Below are positions 1 through 5,063 of a stretch of 5,084 nucleotides of DNA, one piece after another (within the stretch, counting starts at the first letter, position 1; each line of letters begins with the position of its first letter). A program made the position numbers and the translations under genes. This DNA comes from an uncultured Candidatus Saccharibacteria bacterium (GTDB lineage: Bacteria > Patescibacteriota > Saccharimonadia > Saccharimonadales > Saccharimonadaceae): positions 1 through 5,084 of the forward strand of contig CALHZJ010000047.1 in NCBI GenBank assembly GCA_938041005.1. The letters run 5' to 3'. The notes under the pieces were generated by a model, which ran no database searches, was not told the DNA's origin, and saw nothing but the letters and a program-made list of their open reading frames with translations.

Positions 1-401
1 TCTCTACCGTCTCGGCCATCCTTACCCTTTAAGTCTGAGTAGGCTATGATATTTTTCCATTCAGATTCCCCAGCATATCGCCACTGTATATACAGGGAGT
101 TCTTCTGAATTTCAATTTCACGACTATCAGATTTACTAGATTCTTTCTTGCCATCTTCCTTATTAGTGCCGTTATCCTTACTTTTCAAATCCTCAAGCGA
201 AACTATTTTCTGCCAATTGCCATCAGCATATTTATATTGAATCTCGCCCGAATCCTGACGAATAGAAACTGCGTTCGGATCAATTACTCCACGTGGTGAA
301 ATCTTAATAAAAAACAATAATATTATGAGTATTATTGTGATCACAAAAAGACTTAGCACAAAAGCTTTTGATGCAGGCTTTCTTGTATTTTCTCGCTCCA
401 C
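1..401 (-). CDS. Membrane-anchored collagen-like surface protein, N-terminal part (runs off the left edge)
   Basis: This partial gene is open to the window edge: 133 full codons are visible and the C-terminus is missing. The start is GTG at 401-399. It directly follows an in-frame TAA (404-402) and has a Shine-Dalgarno AAAGGA 9 nt upstream, so the start is well supported. Residues 1-12 are polar and basic, residues 13-32 form one strongly hydrophobic segment (rich in Ile, Leu, Phe), and the rest is hydrophilic. This suggests an N-terminal anchor or uncleaved signal with the body outside the cell. Residues 45-76 and 96-128 are two copies of one module (see the repeat entry). A Lys/Ser/Asp-rich linker at about 77-94 separates them. 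The last residues read GKDGRDGR, with glycine at 126, 129 and 132, which is how a Gly-X-Y collagen-like region would begin. Such proteins in bacteria are usually surface stalks or adhesins. The exact role is unknown. Anchor and module are seen directly; the collagen call rests on three triplets. Confidence 0.8.
   Translation of the reverse strand, partial: MERENTRKPASKAFVLSLFVITIILIILLFFIKISPRGVIDPNAVSIRQDSGEIQYKYADGNWQKIVSLEDLKSKDNGTNKEDGKKESSKSDSREIEIQKNSLYIQWRYAGESEWKNIIAYSDLKGKDGRDGR
8..270 (-). repeat. Two copies of a short protein module within the collagen-like gene
   Basis: The repeat is seen in the protein, not in the DNA. Residues 45-76 (start VSIRQDSGEIQYKYADG) and residues 96-128 (start IEIQKNSLYIQWRYAGE) align with about 13 identities over some 32 positions by hand. 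The shared pattern is I..(Q/R)..S..IQ(Y/W)(K/R)YA...W(Q/K).I...DLK.KD. Both copies end in DLK-x-KD. In the second copy this leads straight into Gly-X-Y triplets. In the first it leads into a Lys/Ser/Asp linker with glycines six residues apart (78 and 84). From memory, modules of this kind often flank collagen-like segments in bacterial proteins. An ancestral module-plus-collagen duplication is an inference. Confidence 0.65.
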
Positions 402-410
402 TTAAAATAT

Positions 411-416
411 TCCTTT
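411..416 (-). promoter_or_regulatory. Ribosome binding site of the collagen-like gene
   Basis: AAAGGA lies 9 nt before the GTG start at 401-399. Because the codon just before the GTG is an in-frame TAA, no longer reading is possible, and this site settles the start. Confidence 0.7.
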
Positions 417-445
417 AAACTTTATTTGATATTGATTATGCTTTT

Positions 446-474
446 ATTTTACATGTAGCAATATGAAAAATCAA
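446..474 (-). promoter_or_regulatory. Likely promoter of the collagen-like gene
   Basis: On the minus strand, a -35 of TTGATT (474-469) and a -10 of TAAAAT (451-446) are separated by exactly 17 nt. The matches to the sigma-70 consensus are 4 of 6 and 5 of 6. Transcription would start near 440, giving a leader of about 40 nt that carries the AAAGGA site. The promoter sits in the 78 nt gap after uppP, so this gene can be expressed apart from uppP. Because the gap is very AT-rich, a chance match is possible. Confidence 0.5.
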
Positions 475-479
475 TCTCA

Positions 480-1319
480 TTAAACGTGAGAAATCATTCC
501 CACGCTAAGCATAACTAACAAAAACAGCCCCAGGACAAATCGATAAATTATAAACGGTCGGAAATTATTACTCTGAATAAACTTCAATAACCACGACACA
601 GCCAAATAACCAACACCGAATGAAATTACCGTGGCGATTATAGTTGGAGTCCAGCCAACGCCGCCAGAAATGTGTTTATATTTGGTAGCGACTTCCAATA
701 GTCCTGCTGCGACTAGCGCTGGAATACCCAAGAAGAAACTCAATTTCGTAACCGACACGCGGTCAAATCCACGAAATAAACCGACGGAAATTGTTGCGCC
801 AGAACGGCTAATTCCCGGAATGAGTGACAAACACTGCCCCGCGCCAATAGCCAGCGTGTCTTTCCAGCTCGTCTCAGTTTCGCCACGCTTGTTATTTACC
901 GCACGATTGTCAGCCAGCCACATAACAACGCTCCAACCAATAAGCCCAAACGCCACAAACCACAAACTGCGAAGAACTGTTTCAACTTCGTGCTTGAATA
1001 ACAACCCGACAATCGCAATAGGAATTGAGCCGATAATAATTGCCCAACCATATTTATAATCAAACTTTCGACGCGCTCGTTTCCACCATAAACCACGCCA
1101 CCAAGCCTGCAGGATTCGCCAGATGTCGCTCCAGAAATAAATCACCGCCGCCAAAATTGCTCCGATCTGAATTATCGCCGTAAAAGCCACGACGCTCGGA
1201 TCGTCAATTCGCATTCCCAGTAACTTCTCAGCAATCGTCAAATGTCCAGTCGAAGAAATCGGTAAGAATTCCGTAATTCCCTCGATTACGCCGAGAATAA
1301 TTGCTTGCCACCAAGCCAC
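480..1319 (-). CDS. uppP: Undecaprenyl-diphosphate phosphatase UppP (BacA family)
   Basis: UppP removes a phosphate from undecaprenyl diphosphate to regenerate the C55-phosphate carrier for peptidoglycan and other wall polymers. It is an integral membrane enzyme, and extra copies give bacitracin tolerance. The 279 residues match the usual family length. Both signature regions are intact. The first is the ExxxE motif at E13 and E17 followed by SSTGH at 22-26. The second is PGISRSGAT at 168-176, whose Arg172 corresponds to the catalytic arginine (R174 in E. coli). Several hydrophobic segments fit the family's multi-span fold. The basic, Trp-rich loop at about 73-91 (WWRGLWWKRARRKFDYKYGW) resembles, from memory, the actinobacterial type rather than the shorter E. 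coli form. The start is GTG at 1319-1317, with an in-frame TAA shortly upstream and GAAAGG (1337-1332) 12 nt before it, a slightly long spacing. The gene follows the pspC gene after 65 nt and ends in TAA. Confidence 0.96.
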   Translation of the reverse strand: MAWWQAIILGVIEGITEFLPISSTGHLTIAEKLLGMRIDDPSVVAFTAIIQIGAILAAVIYFWSDIWRILQAWWRGLWWKRARRKFDYKYGWAIIIGSIPIAIVGLLFKHEVETVLRSLWFVAFGLIGWSVVMWLADNRAVNNKRGETETSWKDTLAIGAGQCLSLIPGISRSGATISVGLFRGFDRVSVTKLSFFLGIPALVAAGLLEVATKYKHISGGVGWTPTIIATVISFGVGYLAVSWLLKFIQSNNFRPFIIYRFVLGLFLLVMLSVGMISHV

Positions 1320-1345
1320 GCTTAAAAATTACCTTTCATCCTTCA

Positions 1346-1374
1346 AGTGTAGCATTAGCGGTAAAATCATTCAA
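1346..1374 (-). promoter_or_regulatory. Likely promoter of uppP with extended -10
   Basis: A -35 of TTGAAT (1374-1369) and a -10 of TACACT (1351-1346) are 17 nt apart on the minus strand. The -10 is preceded by TGC, giving the TGn extension that strengthens poor -10 hexamers. Each hexamer matches consensus at 4 of 6 positions. The start point would be near 1339, leaving a very short leader of about 20 nt before the GTG that contains GAAAGG. The promoter begins 10 nt past the pspC stop. No terminator is visible in this 65 nt gap, so read-through from the upstream operon may also supply uppP. Confidence 0.45.
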
Positions 1375-1384
1375 ATGCGTGAGC

Positions 1385-2662
1385 CTAAGATTCGGGGTTT
1401 TCTGCTTCAATCGAATTTTGATAGAACAAACCGCTAACATTCACGCCCGCAGGAGCATAAATTTTCAAGCCAGTTATCGGCTTATAAAACTTCAAGCAGC
1501 CGTCAAATAATATCGCGTTACACTTTTCAGAAACGGACAGTACAATTTTATCACCATCGCGGCGCACGTTAATTTCTGGCTTATTCGCCTTTGGTAAATC
1601 CACAAACTCCGCTTCCACCTTAAATTTGTCAGAATTTATTCGCGAAACATTCCCCACTGGCATATCAATAAAAATTGAATTAGCGTTCGTCGTATCTGGA
1701 ATATCAATATTCACTTTCTTCGTGAGTTGCTGCGATTCACGCGCATATTCCAAGCCAGCGTGCGCGCTAAATATTGCGGCGCTTGCCAAACTCATAAAAA
1801 CAACGGACGCCGCCACGATCATTGTGATTACAGACATTCGATTGACCTTCCAAGCGAATATGCTACGCGTTACAATTGCGCCAAATATAACCGCTGATAT
1901 TCCGCCAATTGCCAAGGAAATCCACACTCCCCACGCCCATATTTGCATTCCCAAACCGCCGAGCATATTAACCACGGAAACACCAAGCGCCCCGCCAACA
2001 ATCAGCCCAAACAGCACCGCTAGCGTCGTAAGTAGCACCACAGCACCGATAAAATATTGGAAAAATTTCGCAATTGGAGTTTTTCCGACAGACACAGTTG
2101 AATTTCCATCAGCGGAAGCTTCCTTAAGCGCAGCCAAAGTTACTGGCTTCCCGCGCATTCGTAATTTGTCCGACGCGGTTTTTGCTGGCGGCATTGACAC
2201 CCACATCGCGAGGTAAACCAGCACCATCGTACCAAATGTCACGAACGGCAAGACAATTGCAATCAGTCGCACCCACAACGGATTGATATTAAAGTACGCC
2301 GCTATTCCCGCGCACACGCCACCAATGACAGCTCCGTCTGTATCGCGCATCAATTGCTTTTCTGGTTTTTCATTATCGTCTGTCAATTCATCCGTTGAGT
2401 CCTCACTATCATCCGAAAAATCGCGCGGTTCGCCCATTTGATTTTTAATCGCCAAAACGTCATCATCGCTAATAATGCCCTCTTTCATCACGCCACGCTC
2501 GGCTAGAATTTCAACCATTCGCGCCTCAATTTCCTTCATCGCTTCCGCGTCGGCGTGCATATTTTTCTGAATCGAATTAAGATATTTTTCTAGCGATTTC
2601 TTAGCATCAATTTCCACACTAAACGCCGTTTTTGCCAGATGAATCCTGGTTATTTCCTTCAT
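1385..2662 (-). CDS. PspC-domain membrane protein with N-terminal helical region and C-terminal beta-rich outer domain
   Basis: This 425-residue protein has four parts. Residues 1-80 look helical and end in an IISDDDVLAIKNQMGEPRDF pattern typical of the region that precedes PspC domains in many longer PspC proteins. An acidic linker (81-100) follows. Residues 104-160 are the PspC domain: RDTDGAVIGGVCAGIAAYF, then NPLWVRL and a membrane segment ending LAMWVSMP. Three more hydrophobic segments lie at about 203-230, 240-264 and 276-298. Residues 300-425 are polar and strand-like, resembling the putative adhesin or head domains (DUF4097/DUF2807 type) often found on such proteins. They contain a cysteine pair, C381 and C389, that could form a disulfide. 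The domain stops soon after its strands begin, so it may be short. The ATG overlaps the padR stop (TAATG) and has AAAGGA (2676-2671) 8 nt upstream; the stop is TAG. Known PspC proteins act in membrane stress. A sensor or partner role for PadR and the ABC pair is inferred. Confidence 0.85.
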   Translation of the reverse strand: MKEITRIHLAKTAFSVEIDAKKSLEKYLNSIQKNMHADAEAMKEIEARMVEILAERGVMKEGIISDDDVLAIKNQMGEPRDFSDDSEDSTDELTDDNEKPEKQLMRDTDGAVIGGVCAGIAAYFNINPLWVRLIAIVLPFVTFGTMVLVYLAMWVSMPPAKTASDKLRMRGKPVTLAALKEASADGNSTVSVGKTPIAKFFQYFIGAVVLLTTLAVLFGLIVGGALGVSVVNMLGGLGMQIWAWGVWISLAIGGISAVIFGAIVTRSIFAWKVNRMSVITMIVAASVVFMSLASAAIFSAHAGLEYARESQQLTKKVNIDIPDTTNANSIFIDMPVGNVSRINSDKFKVEAEFVDLPKANKPEINVRRDGDKIVLSVSEKCNAILFDGCLKFYKPITGLKIYAPAGVNVSGLFYQNSIEAENPES

Positions 2663-3006
2663 TATTTTGTTCCTTTCTCTAAGTTATCAAGCGAATTATT
2701 TAACATATTTATGCGATCTTTAAGTTCATGAATCAATTGATCACCGTGATCTGTCAATGAATAATATTTTCGCGGCGGACCTTGCTCGCTTTCCTGCCAT
2801 TCGTGTTGCAAATATCCCTCTTTCTGCAGCCTATTCAGCAGCGGATAAATCGTACCTTCGACCACTGTTAAGTCCGAATCGTTCAATTGTTTAACGATAT
2901 CGCCAGCGTACTGCGCTTTATTAGAACAAACCAGTAAAACGCAGTAAACCAAAAATCCTTTTCGCAATTGGACCGCCAAACTTTCCGCATAGCTATCAAC
3001 GTCCAC
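2662..3006 (-). CDS. PadR-family transcriptional regulator
   Basis: This 114-residue winged-helix protein has the size of the short PadR class, which bind as dimers to palindromic operators and commonly repress their own operon and neighbouring transporter genes. The N-terminal helix and core (QLRKGFLVYCVLLVC, about 13-27) are followed by the recognition region VEGTIYPLLNRLQKEGYL (49-66), the wing with GPPRKYYSLTDHG (76-88), and a C-terminal dimerisation helix to about 110. The start is GTG at 3006-3004, with AGAAGG (3017-3012) 5 nt upstream. It lies inside the end of the ATPase gene, an 11 nt overlap. Its TAA stop shares one base with the pspC ATG. Two cysteines (C22, C27) sit near the core, and whether they sense anything is unknown. 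The best operator candidates are the palindromes over the operon promoter at 5014-5033. Confidence 0.93.
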   Translation of the reverse strand: MDVDSYAESLAVQLRKGFLVYCVLLVCSNKAQYAGDIVKQLNDSDLTVVEGTIYPLLNRLQKEGYLQHEWQESEQGPPRKYYSLTDHGDQLIHELKDRINMLNNSLDNLEKGTK

Positions 3007-3694
3007 TTTTACCTTCTTTCGGTATATTAGAACCCTTAATTTTGCCGTCTTTAATCAGGATTTGATAATCACATTTCTTAGCCAAATCAACGTCGTGCGT
3101 CACGATAATCAGCGTTGCGCCTTCCTGCTTGTTGTAATTGAACAGCAATTCCTCCACCTTCGCGCCAGTTTCGCTATCCAAATTTCCCGTAGGTTCGTCC
3201 GCAAAAATAATCTGAGGACTGCCGACAATTGCCCGCGCAATCGCCAAACGTTGCTTCTGACCGCCCGACAAATCCTTCGCACGATTCTTGCGCTTCTCGT
3301 ACAAGTCCACCGCCTTCAGTGCCTCATTGATCTTGCTTTCCCTCAAGCCCCTTGGCGTCTTCACAATTTCCAGCGGCAAACTCACGTTATCCGCCACGCT
3401 TTCATTGCCCTGAACAAAGAAGCTCTGGAAAATAAAACCTATTTTTCTCGCGCGGAATTCGTCAACTTGCTTTTGTTTCAATTTCAGAATGTCCTGACCG
3501 TCAATAATCACTTGACCTTGCTGCGGTCGATCCAGACCAGAAATTGCGTGCATCAGCGTCGATTTTCCCGAACCAGATTTTCCCAAAATCGCCACGCTCA
3601 CGCCTGTTGGAATTTGCAGACTCACATCATTTAGCGCCACAAATTGGTTCTTCTTTTTGCCGTAAATTTTCGTCACATTTTTAAGCTCAATCAT
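2996..3694 (-). CDS. ABC transporter ATP-binding protein, MacB/LolD class
   Basis: This 232-residue nucleotide-binding subunit powers the FtsX-type permease encoded just upstream. All motifs are intact: Walker A GKSGSGKST at 38-46, Q-loop glutamine at 90 (GFIFQ), signature LSGGQ at 142-146, Walker B IIFADEP at 162-168 with catalytic E167, D-loop NLDS at 171-174, and H-loop H200 (IIVTHD). The length, the FQSF after the Q-loop and the tight pairing with an FtsX-domain permease place it in the MacB/LolD/FtsE group, whose members act on envelope substrates or transmit force across the membrane rather than move small solutes through a pore. The ATG start (3694-3692) has a strong AGGAG 7 nt upstream that overlaps the permease stop. 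The gene ends in tandem stops, TGA then TAG. The substrate cannot be read from the sequence. Confidence 0.96.
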   Translation of the reverse strand: MIELKNVTKIYGKKKNQFVALNDVSLQIPTGVSVAILGKSGSGKSTLMHAISGLDRPQQGQVIIDGQDILKLKQKQVDEFRARKIGFIFQSFFVQGNESVADNVSLPLEIVKTPRGLRESKINEALKAVDLYEKRKNRAKDLSGGQKQRLAIARAIVGSPQIIFADEPTGNLDSETGAKVEELLFNYNKQEGATLIIVTHDVDLAKKCDYQILIKDGKIKGSNIPKEGKSGR

Positions 3695-3701
3695 AACAAT
3701 T

Positions 3702-3706
3702 CTCCT
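3702..3706 (-). promoter_or_regulatory. Ribosome binding site of the ATPase gene, overlapping the permease stop
   Basis: AGGAG lies 7 nt before the ATPase ATG. Its first two bases are the last two of the permease TAG stop (3707-3705). A ribosome finishing the permease would clear or expose this site, which favours coupled, balanced production of the two subunits. Confidence 0.65.
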
Positions 3707-4994
3707 ATTCCGTCCTTAACGCTTCAATTGGATCTAATTTTGTTGCCTTGCGGCTCGGCAGCCAGCCAGAAAGTACCGCCATAATCATCAGCCCGATTAT
3801 CAAAAGTCCCATTTGCAGAGGATTAACGACTAATAGATTCGTACCTTGCTCCAACTTCAGTAAACTAGCAATCATAGGATTAAGTAGTGACATCAAACTT
3901 GCTAATCCAACACCAATTAAGCCACCAAGAAGTCCAACCCACGCCGCTTCATACCTGAACATTTTACCGATATCGCGACCTCGCATACCCAAAGCTTTCA
4001 TCAGCCCAATCTGACTAGTTCGCTCCAAAACCGAAATGTACATTGTGTTAATAATCCCAAAAACACTCGCCAAAAGCGCCAAGCCGCCAAACCCAATCAG
4101 CGCCATTTGAGCCACATTCACAAAAGTTAAAATAACTTTTTGCGTGTCCTGAATCGAATACGACTCATAATCCTTGCCAAGCTCATTCTTCACTGCCTCA
4201 ACATTTTTCTCATCATCAACTGACGCAATTACGTAAGAATATTCATTAGGCAAATTTTTAGGGTGACTAAAGTCGTAAATATCCTTAGCGTCGTCCACAG
4301 AAACGCGCACAGTCGGCTGGTAAAACAGGATCGTATCCGAAGGTTTATCGACTGCTGCGACTTTCAGAGATATTTCCTTGTCAGCACCCTTGCTTGATGA
4401 AGTTCCTTTTTGCAATCCTAGTGTAATCGTTTGCCCAATTGCTGATTTTGCATCACTGAATCCCATTTTTTTCACGTAAGATTCTGAAATAACAACTTCA
4501 CCCTTTTTCGGCATAAAATCATCCAAACTACCAGCCGCAAGTTCCATTCGGGTTTTGTCAAACTTCACAGTTACGCTAGGCACGAATTTCTTGTCGCTTG
4601 CCGAACTTTTGACATATAAAACTCCTGACATGGAATAAGCTGGCGTCACTTTTTCCACGTGCGGGATTTTCTGTATTTTTTTCACGTCGTTATCAGTCAT
4701 CGAATATTTCTCTATCGCCTTAGATTGACTATTTTCCGTATCTTCCGAGTCGCTATATTCCGGAAGATTGCTATCAGATCCTGACGAGGTCACTTTTTTA
4801 TAGACCGAAACGGATTTTTTATCACCAGCCGCGTCGACCAGACTGTTTGTATACAGACGGCCACCTTCTCCAGCCATCAGCGCCAATCCAATCGTAAATG
4901 CTCCGACTGAAATCGCCAGCGCGGTTAAGATCGTACGACCTTTTGATCGCCCCAAATTTCGACCGGCGCGTTTAATAATGTCAATTCTTCTCAC
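3705..4994 (-). CDS. ABC transporter permease, MacB/FtsX family
   Basis: This 429-residue permease has the four-segment MacB layout. Membrane segment 1 is at about 21-42, after a basic N-terminus (RRIDIIKRAGRNLGRSKGR). A large outer domain (about 45-288) of MacB-PCD type follows, then three segments at about 293-318, 350-375 and 391-413 with the FtsX-domain signatures. ERTSQIGLMKALGMRGRDI (324-342) forms the coupling helix that contacts the ATPase, and SRKATKLDPIEALRTE (414-429) closes the protein. The outer domain contains a low-complexity Ser/Asp/Glu stretch at about 69-92, close to the membrane, which looks like a flexible insert. The start is GTG at 4994-4992 with AAGGAG 6 nt upstream; an overlapping ATG (4996-4994) is in another frame and meets TGA at once. 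The gene is first in its operon, and no MacA-type adaptor gene lies between promoter and permease. The dimer would work with the downstream ATPase. Confidence 0.94.
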   Translation of the reverse strand: MRRIDIIKRAGRNLGRSKGRTILTALAISVGAFTIGLALMAGEGGRLYTNSLVDAAGDKKSVSVYKKVTSSGSDSNLPEYSDSEDTENSQSKAIEKYSMTDNDVKKIQKIPHVEKVTPAYSMSGVLYVKSSASDKKFVPSVTVKFDKTRMELAAGSLDDFMPKKGEVVISESYVKKMGFSDAKSAIGQTITLGLQKGTSSSKGADKEISLKVAAVDKPSDTILFYQPTVRVSVDDAKDIYDFSHPKNLPNEYSYVIASVDDEKNVEAVKNELGKDYESYSIQDTQKVILTFVNVAQMALIGFGGLALLASVFGIINTMYISVLERTSQIGLMKALGMRGRDIGKMFRYEAAWVGLLGGLIGVGLASLMSLLNPMIASLLKLEQGTNLLVVNPLQMGLLIIGLMIMAVLSGWLPSRKATKLDPIEALRTE

Positions 4995-5000
4995 ATTAAG

Positions 5001-5006
5001 CTCCTT
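5001..5006 (-). promoter_or_regulatory. Ribosome binding site of the permease gene
   Basis: AAGGAG is 6 nt before the GTG start and is one of the best Shine-Dalgarno matches in the window. It supports GTG over the out-of-frame ATG that overlaps it. Confidence 0.75.
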
Positions 5007-5013
5007 GTTGATT

Positions 5014-5033
5014 TACTATACATAGTACTATGT
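5014..5033. promoter_or_regulatory. Overlapping palindromes, likely operator of the operon (PadR candidate)
   Basis: The plus strand reads TACTATACATAGTACTATGT. It contains a perfect 14 bp palindrome, ACATAGTACTATGT (5020-5033), and a second one with 6 bp arms, TACTAT-AC-ATAGTA (5014-5027). The two share half-sites, with centres 6 bp apart. The block overlaps the 3' end of the -10 and the expected transcription start, so a dimer bound here would block RNA polymerase. PadR regulators bind dyad sites of this kind and often control their own operon. That PadR binds here is inferred. Confidence 0.6.
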
Positions 5034-5058
5034 TATACAAGGTACCTTAAATAGTCAA
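5032..5058 (-). promoter_or_regulatory. Likely promoter of the ABC-padR-pspC operon
   Basis: The -35 is TTGACT (5058-5053) and the -10 is TATAAC (5037-5032), each 5 of 6 to consensus, with a short 15 nt spacer. Such under-spaced promoters can need DNA twisting or an activator. Transcription would begin near 5025, about 30 nt before the permease GTG. A second -10-like TATAGT (5020-5015) lies downstream, but its start point would fall on the ribosome site, so it is less likely. The spacer holds a perfect palindrome, AAGGTACCTT (5039-5048). Confidence 0.6.
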
Positions 5059-5062
5059 GGTA
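5038..5062. repeat. TACCTTG direct and inverted repeats across the -35 and spacer
   Basis: On the minus strand TACCTTG occurs twice, at 5062-5056 and 5044-5038, with starts 18 nt apart. The first runs into the -35 and the second abuts the -10. An inverted copy, AAGGTA (5048-5043), forms a dyad with the first (TACCTT-N8-AAGGTA) and, by overlap with the second, the palindrome AAGGTACCTT. Three copies of one hexamer within 25 bp of a promoter suggest a second regulator site, distinct from the ATAGTA-type palindromes. Confidence 0.5.
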
Positions 5063-5063
5063 T

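Noticed and set aside
469..491. Possible uppP terminator: TCTCA-CGTTTAA-TGAGA followed by TTGATTTTT on the minus strand
   Set aside because: The stem is only 5 bp with two or three GC pairs, it overlaps the uppP stop codon, and its T-run begins several bases later and doubles as the -35 of the next promoter. It is too weak to call.
631..1059. 142-codon plus-strand reading frame opposite uppP
   Set aside because: It is antisense to a well-supported enzyme gene, and its protein shows no recognisable domain. It is a shadow of the uppP coding pattern.
896..1096. 66-codon minus-strand reading frame within uppP
   Set aside because: It lies wholly inside uppP in another frame and has no recognisable motif.
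1357..1384. Possible hairpin GCATT...AATGC after the pspC stop
   Set aside because: A 5 bp stem with a 17 nt loop and no T-run is not a credible terminator.
1626..2216. 196-codon plus-strand reading frame opposite the pspC gene
   Set aside because: The hydrophobic stretches merely mirror the membrane segments on the other strand, and the PspC reading has clear domain motifs.
2993..2998. Use of the ATPase TGA as evidence for or against a recoded TGA
   Set aside because: TGA is followed at once by an in-frame TAG, so read-through would add only one residue and the stop itself is not informative. The standard-code view rests on the absence of in-frame TGA elsewhere.
3062..3634. 190-codon plus-strand reading frame opposite the ATPase gene
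   Set aside because: It is antisense to a gene with every ABC motif intact, and its own translation has no family features.
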